Shown here piece by piece: positions 33,593-36,749 of a DNA stretch of 36,749 bases. The DNA is taken from the IMG/VR virus record IMGVR_UViG_3300027971_000115, positions 1 through 36,749 of that record. The stretch is one strand, 5' to 3'. A program made the translations under genes and the position numbers. Source of the stretch: a virus. The first letter of the stretch is position 1. Every line of letters begins with the position of its first letter. The notes beneath the pieces are model-generated. The model had not been told where the DNA came from and searched no databases. It was given only the letters and a program-made list of their open reading frames with translations.

Positions 33593-34060
33593 TCAGTCTT
33601 TCAAATGTTCATCTATACTTGTGAAAAATGTTTTCTTTTTTAATTGATCATTCCACGCTTTTGCATAGTCATTATCAATATCACACAATGCAAGTGCTTC
33701 TTCTTCAGTCACAATACGATGTGACACAATAGTTTCACCCAAATGTTCTTGTGAAAATTCTTTTGCTTCACTTAGAGTAACAGTATCAAGTGCCCACTCC
33801 GATTTATCTTTACCATAGCGATCTGTGCCAATAGGAACTTCTACCATGTATCGCTCACGGAACGTAGAAACGGCTTCAACAAGAACCCATTGCGTTTCTT
33901 TCTTTCTCATAGTCCAACTCCCATCACCATTGTCAATCCAATCTAAAGTGTCGCCAGTTTGCCAACCAGTTTCTGCAAGTATTTCATCGTTCAAAGGAAG
34001 AATTAAGTCACCAGTTTCGGCATCTTTTTCCAACGTTATAATCCAAGATTTGTTTTCCAT
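33593..34060 (-). CDS. Two-part phage protein with AbrB-like N-terminus
   Basis: A 155-aa protein. Residues 1-55 (GDLILPLNDEILAETGWQTG and GDGSWTMRKK) resemble a swapped-hairpin AbrB-type barrel common in phage proteins. Residues 57-120 (WVLVEAVSTFRERYMVEVP and KSEWALDTVTLSEAKEFSQE) match a separate phage module of unknown role. AAGGAGTACTT precedes the start. Own promoter at 34086-34114. Confidence 0.75.
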   Translation of the reverse strand: MENKSWIITLEKDAETGDLILPLNDEILAETGWQTGDTLDWIDNGDGSWTMRKKETQWVLVEAVSTFRERYMVEVPIGTDRYGKDKSEWALDTVTLSEAKEFSQEHLGETIVSHRIVTEEEALALCDIDNDYAKAWNDQLKKKTFFTSIDEHLKD

Positions 34061-34085
34061 AAGTACTCCTTAAGCGAATACATTC

Positions 34086-34114
34086 ATTATAACTCATCAA
34101 TCATGGAATGTCAA
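34086..34114 (-). promoter_or_regulatory. Consensus sigma70 promoter on a stop codon
   Basis: TTGACA (34114-34109), 17 bp, TATAAT (34091-34086). The -35 contains the TGA stop of the gene at 34111. Confidence 0.88.
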
Positions 34115-34461
34115 GTCAAGTGCTGTGCGAGTACCATACAAGATATCCATGCCCATATGGTATTGAATCCCACCAATGTTGGCAATAGTTTCTTTTCGCT
34201 TGCCCATATGAGTGTTAGGCTTGTCGCAAGTGTGAAGAAATACAACCACCAAATTTGTATACCAAAAATCAAACCTGGTACAATGATGAATGCTTTGGCC
34301 GCCCAACTTAAAAATTCTACAGTATTATAGTCAGTCCAGTATTCTTTTCTGAACCACATGCTGTAGCATTCTTTAATCTTAGCGAATGTAATATGATGAT
34401 ATACTAATGCTAATAGAATTCCCCATACTGTTGTCGCAATTAAAATTTGATTTAGTTCCAT
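34111..34461 (-). CDS. Multi-pass membrane protein (116 aa)
   Basis: Starts MELNQILIATTVWGILLALV. Three or four hydrophobic segments (near 5-22, 53-70, 72-88 and 95-113) with a charged loop after the first. Overlaps the next gene upstream by ten bases. Small multi-pass phage proteins like this and its neighbour are common in T4-like phages, with no known function. Confidence 0.75.
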   Translation of the reverse strand: MELNQILIATTVWGILLALVYHHITFAKIKECYSMWFRKEYWTDYNTVEFLSWAAKAFIIVPGLIFGIQIWWLYFFTLATSLTLIWASEKKLLPTLVGFNTIWAWISCMVLAQHLT

Positions 34462-34745
34462 AACATTCTCGCAAGTCCAATTGAATCGATTGTTGTTAGC
34501 AATATGTAATTAGCAAGCATCCCAAATGATTTCCGAGTATAACTAGCCCAAGCATAGATAGCACAACCGATGATCCAAATAGGGTACAAAGTAAGTAAGG
34601 GCGGATTGGGAACTGTGACAGCCATGGTAATTGAACAGCCAATAGAAATAGCCCAAGCAAGACACTCAGCAACAAAACGAATACGATTACTATACCAGTC
34701 ATCTTTAATCCAATCTACAGTAGGTCTAAACAAATCAATAATCAT
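34452..34745 (-). CDS. Conserved phage membrane protein (97 aa)
   Basis: Starts MIIDLFRPTVDWIKDDWYSN. The stretch AISIGCSITMAVTVPNPPLL, then YPIWIIGCAIYAWASYTRKS, is conserved in membrane proteins of many freshwater and marine phages. About three membrane segments. Function unknown. Confidence 0.8.
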   Translation of the reverse strand: MIIDLFRPTVDWIKDDWYSNRIRFVAECLAWAISIGCSITMAVTVPNPPLLTLYPIWIIGCAIYAWASYTRKSFGMLANYILLTTIDSIGLARMLWN

Positions 34746-34746
34746 A

Positions 34747-35562
34747 TCAATCTAAATGAAAGAGTTGTGGATGATGTTTCATAAAGTGTTCACGCAATAC
34801 TGCCCAATACTGATACATCTGCGGTGAATCCATTTTGAGTGAAAGTTCTTTAATCTCATTCAATACGACAAGTGGCTTCTCAAACTCACCAACATTATAA
34901 ACACTAAAATCAATTGGTTGACTATAGACTTTGTATTCAGGATGTAAATGTAAGAAAGTAGAAAACAGTCTTTCAACAATGAATGGAAACATGCTGAGAT
35001 TTTTATCTCTACTGTAGTTTGCACTACCATGATAAATCTCTGCATTCTCTCCCGTCAATGATTCTAGTCTATCATAAATGTCTCTAACAAAATCTAAGTA
35101 ATCACGCCAAAAGACTTTTGTTGCAACAAAATAACTTGAATAGCATATGTTCTTTGTCATAATAACATCTAGAACTTTGTCATTGTATCCTGCGGCTTTC
35201 AATGCGGCCGCAGTTACTTGTTTAATTCCTTTGTGGAATATTTCACCATGTTCCCAAACGTTGTACGTGAACGCACTCACAACTCTTGCATGATTGAATA
35301 CGTAAACATCATGTCCAGGATTATCATCAATTGAATTCATAATCACTTCAGATGAATATCTAAGTTTTTGTTGCCAACGTGGACCGAAAACACCCCATGC
35401 ATCTAAACCCTTTGCAAATTCTTCTTTCTCAATTCTATCGAAAGAATGAAATTCACGCAACTCAGGTCTTTCATTTGACGTATTATCAAATGGTTTAAAT
35501 AGAGGATCAACTTTAGAGATTTGATCTTTGTCGAAACAAATTTGAAAGATTTCGTATTTCAC
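34747..35562 (-). CDS. Phage protein, possibly glycan-related (271 aa)
   Basis: GTG start at 35562 overlapping the TGA upstream (GTGA). MKYEIFQICFDKDQISKVDP, then PFDNTSNERPELREFHSF, the opening of a family of phage proteins usually found beside glycosyltransferases. VYVFNHARVVSAFTYNVWEH and KGIKQVTAAALKAAG lie mid-protein. No catalytic DxD motif is evident. The association with glycan synthesis is context and memory of similar proteins, not proof. Confidence 0.65.
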   Translation of the reverse strand: MKYEIFQICFDKDQISKVDPLFKPFDNTSNERPELREFHSFDRIEKEEFAKGLDAWGVFGPRWQQKLRYSSEVIMNSIDDNPGHDVYVFNHARVVSAFTYNVWEHGEIFHKGIKQVTAAALKAAGYNDKVLDVIMTKNICYSSYFVATKVFWRDYLDFVRDIYDRLESLTGENAEIYHGSANYSRDKNLSMFPFIVERLFSTFLHLHPEYKVYSQPIDFSVYNVGEFEKPLVVLNEIKELSLKMDSPQMYQYWAVLREHFMKHHPQLFHLD

Positions 35563-36329
35563 TCTGACACCTGTGTACCGTTAGGAGCAATACCACCTTC
35601 AATTCCAATTTTATCTGGAACACGAATGTTTGATGGATTTAAATAATTAAATAACAAATGTTCAATGTCAATGTAACCACCATTGTTAACTCTCGTAATC
35701 ATGTGTGCATACATCCTCTGATAACATTCTGCAATGTATCGAATAAGACTTGCATCAAAACTCCACAAGCGACTCATGTACTGTCTTGTAATTCCTCCAG
35801 TTGTATCTGGCGGAAATTGACTTGTATATGGACCACGGATTACGATACCATGCTTAGTTTTTTCGTGAAAGTCAGGATCAAAGTTATCATTCAAAATGTA
35901 TCTACCACTTATCTTGAATACTCTTGAATATTCTTTTTTGATCTGTTCTGTGTTTTCGGAAAAGAATGTTCCATACATTAAAATCTCAATTGCATTTTTT
36001 ACAATGTCATGGCTAGGTACTGCTTGAATACCTTTAACTTCGGCATCATCTGTATATGAAATAAAACGATTCATACTACCTCTGAGAATTTCTTTTTCCT
36101 CATCGGTTAGATGTTCATGTCCACCATCTAGAATAATAATGTCTGCATTTGGAACCTTTGCTTTAATTGATGCACAGGTTGCAATTGTTTGATCTAATCG
36201 TTCTTTTGTGTTATAAACACCATGTTTAGCATGTATTGCTGATGACACAAGAAACAACCATTTATTATTTTGTTGATCGTTTTGCTGGAGTTCGTTTTGC
36301 GGGAGGTTTTGTGGGTTTTGATTTTGCAT
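35559..36329 (-). CDS. Phage protein, glycosyltransferase-like (256 aa)
   Basis: A Gln/Asn-rich opening (MQNQNPQNLPQNELQQNDQQ) precedes a Rossmann-like domain: WLFLVSSAIHAKHGVYN, PNADIIILDGGHEHLTDEEK, then RVFKISGRYILNDNFDPDF, a segment seen in LPS-related transferases such as WavE. GGYIDIEHLLFNYL follows. Likely acts on glycans, tentative. AAGGTG precedes the start. The first 65 bases overlap the ClpP-like gene in another frame. Confidence 0.62.
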   Translation of the reverse strand: MQNQNPQNLPQNELQQNDQQNNKWLFLVSSAIHAKHGVYNTKERLDQTIATCASIKAKVPNADIIILDGGHEHLTDEEKEILRGSMNRFISYTDDAEVKGIQAVPSHDIVKNAIEILMYGTFFSENTEQIKKEYSRVFKISGRYILNDNFDPDFHEKTKHGIVIRGPYTSQFPPDTTGGITRQYMSRLWSFDASLIRYIAECYQRMYAHMITRVNNGGYIDIEHLLFNYLNPSNIRVPDKIGIEGGIAPNGTQVSE

Positions 36330-36749
36330 TTTTCACCTTATCAATTGCATCATTCTTTTTGCCAAGTCTTTTGACAACTTCGTCTGCACTCATCCAAATG
36401 TCTTTATTATCTAGTATAGCCTTAATTTCATCTTCAGTCAAGAAATCTGCATAAACATTACGCATCATTTTATCTGACCACTTACGTTCATACACTAATT
36501 CATCATACATTTCACCACCTTTACCGATGGTGCCACCAGAGTAATTGTGAAACATAAACATAGCATGTTCTGAGATTTCATATGCGCCAGCACACAAGAA
36601 AATCATTGTTGCGGCTGACATGCAAGCACCTTCAACCGATGCAACGATTGTAGCAGGAGTTTCTGCCATCACTCGCATAAACTGTACTGCTGTGAATAGA
36701 TCACCACCAGGAGAATTGATATGTAGTCTAACAACATCACTTTCTGATG
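36265..36749 (-). CDS. ClpP-like serine protease, N-terminus cut by window edge
   Basis: The frame stays open to the window edge, giving at least 161 residues. LHINSPGGDLFTA is the ClpP substrate-strand motif. EGACMSAATM carries the nucleophilic serine, and MFMFHNYSGG carries the histidine. After the ClpP domain comes a Lys/Pro/Ala-rich tail (KNAKSKPTKPPAKRTPAKRS). No head genes are nearby, so it may be an accessory protease rather than a prohead protease. The start is outside the window. Confidence 0.88.
   Translation of the reverse strand, partial: SESDVVRLHINSPGGDLFTAVQFMRVMAETPATIVASVEGACMSAATMIFLCAGAYEISEHAMFMFHNYSGGTIGKGGEMYDELVYERKWSDKMMRNVYADFLTEDEIKAILDNKDIWMSADEVVKRLGKKNDAIDKVKNAKSKPTKPPAKRTPAKRSTK

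Overview
This window looks like a stretch of a large, AT-rich lytic phage genome of T4-like (myovirus) ancestry. The T4 and cyanophage-type signature genes are PhoH, a T4-type RNase H/flap nuclease, a DUF6433-like protein directly beside it, a WYL_2/DUF2693-like protein, several 2-oxoglutarate-oxygenase-fold proteins, and TATAAATA late-promoter boxes. The host is probably a betaproteobacterium, and a freshwater setting is only a guess. The tmRNA tag ends ANDSRFALAA, close to betaproteobacterial tags, and one small gene resembles the BPSL0761 family known from Burkholderiales. Almost everything is on the minus strand. Only 29000-30763 is on the plus strand.

Layout in plus coordinates; minus-strand transcription runs right to left. 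1-338: a circularly permuted, two-piece tmRNA with its own sigma70 promoter. Its intervening segment exactly holds a 26-codon membrane-peptide ORF. 331-3863: a PD-(D/E)XK exonuclease, PhoH, an FmdB-like protein, a HAD phosphatase and a winged-helix-like regulator. 3927-9532: many small early proteins, mostly conserved phage proteins of unknown function, in short operons. The operons have near-consensus sigma70 promoters, and most of these promoters carry an upstream TGTTG-N8-CAACA element. 9529-12417: a metallophosphatase, an envelope cassette (LPP20-like lipoprotein, entericidin-like lipoprotein, DUF4384-like secreted protein) and a YkuK-like RNase H-fold protein.

12478-18066: a tRNA array of 24 clear tRNAs plus one highly divergent CAU tRNA, decoding all 20 amino acids. 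It is interleaved with a JmjC/cupin-like protein, two 2OG-Fe(II) oxygenases, a metallophosphatase, a GNAT-like protein and four non-coding, strongly structured spacers. Two spacers are closed by 17-18 bp inverted repeats that pair the CCA end of one tRNA with the 5' side of the next. Several tRNAs carry swapped tertiary pairs (A19-U56, A54-U58, inverted 15-48).

18250-21665: a second set of small early genes with the same promoter architecture. 21886-26757: an FAD-dependent halogenase, DUF6433-like protein, RNase H and conserved T4-like proteins. 27060-28840: a WYL_2-like protein, a glutaredoxin fold lacking CxxC, two exported proteins, small membrane proteins and a GIY-YIG-like nuclease. 29000-31603: a plus-strand set of membrane and exported proteins facing a GH19 endolysin, likely the lysis region. 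31642-36749: conserved phage proteins, two oxygenase-fold paralogues without the distal iron histidine, membrane proteins, probable glycan-related proteins and a ClpP-like protease cut by the window edge.

Taken together, the phage appears to bring its own translation support: a full tRNA set, tmRNA for ribosome rescue, and possibly oxygenases acting on translation or nucleic-acid targets. Host sigma70 promoters run the early genes and T4-type late promoters run lysis.
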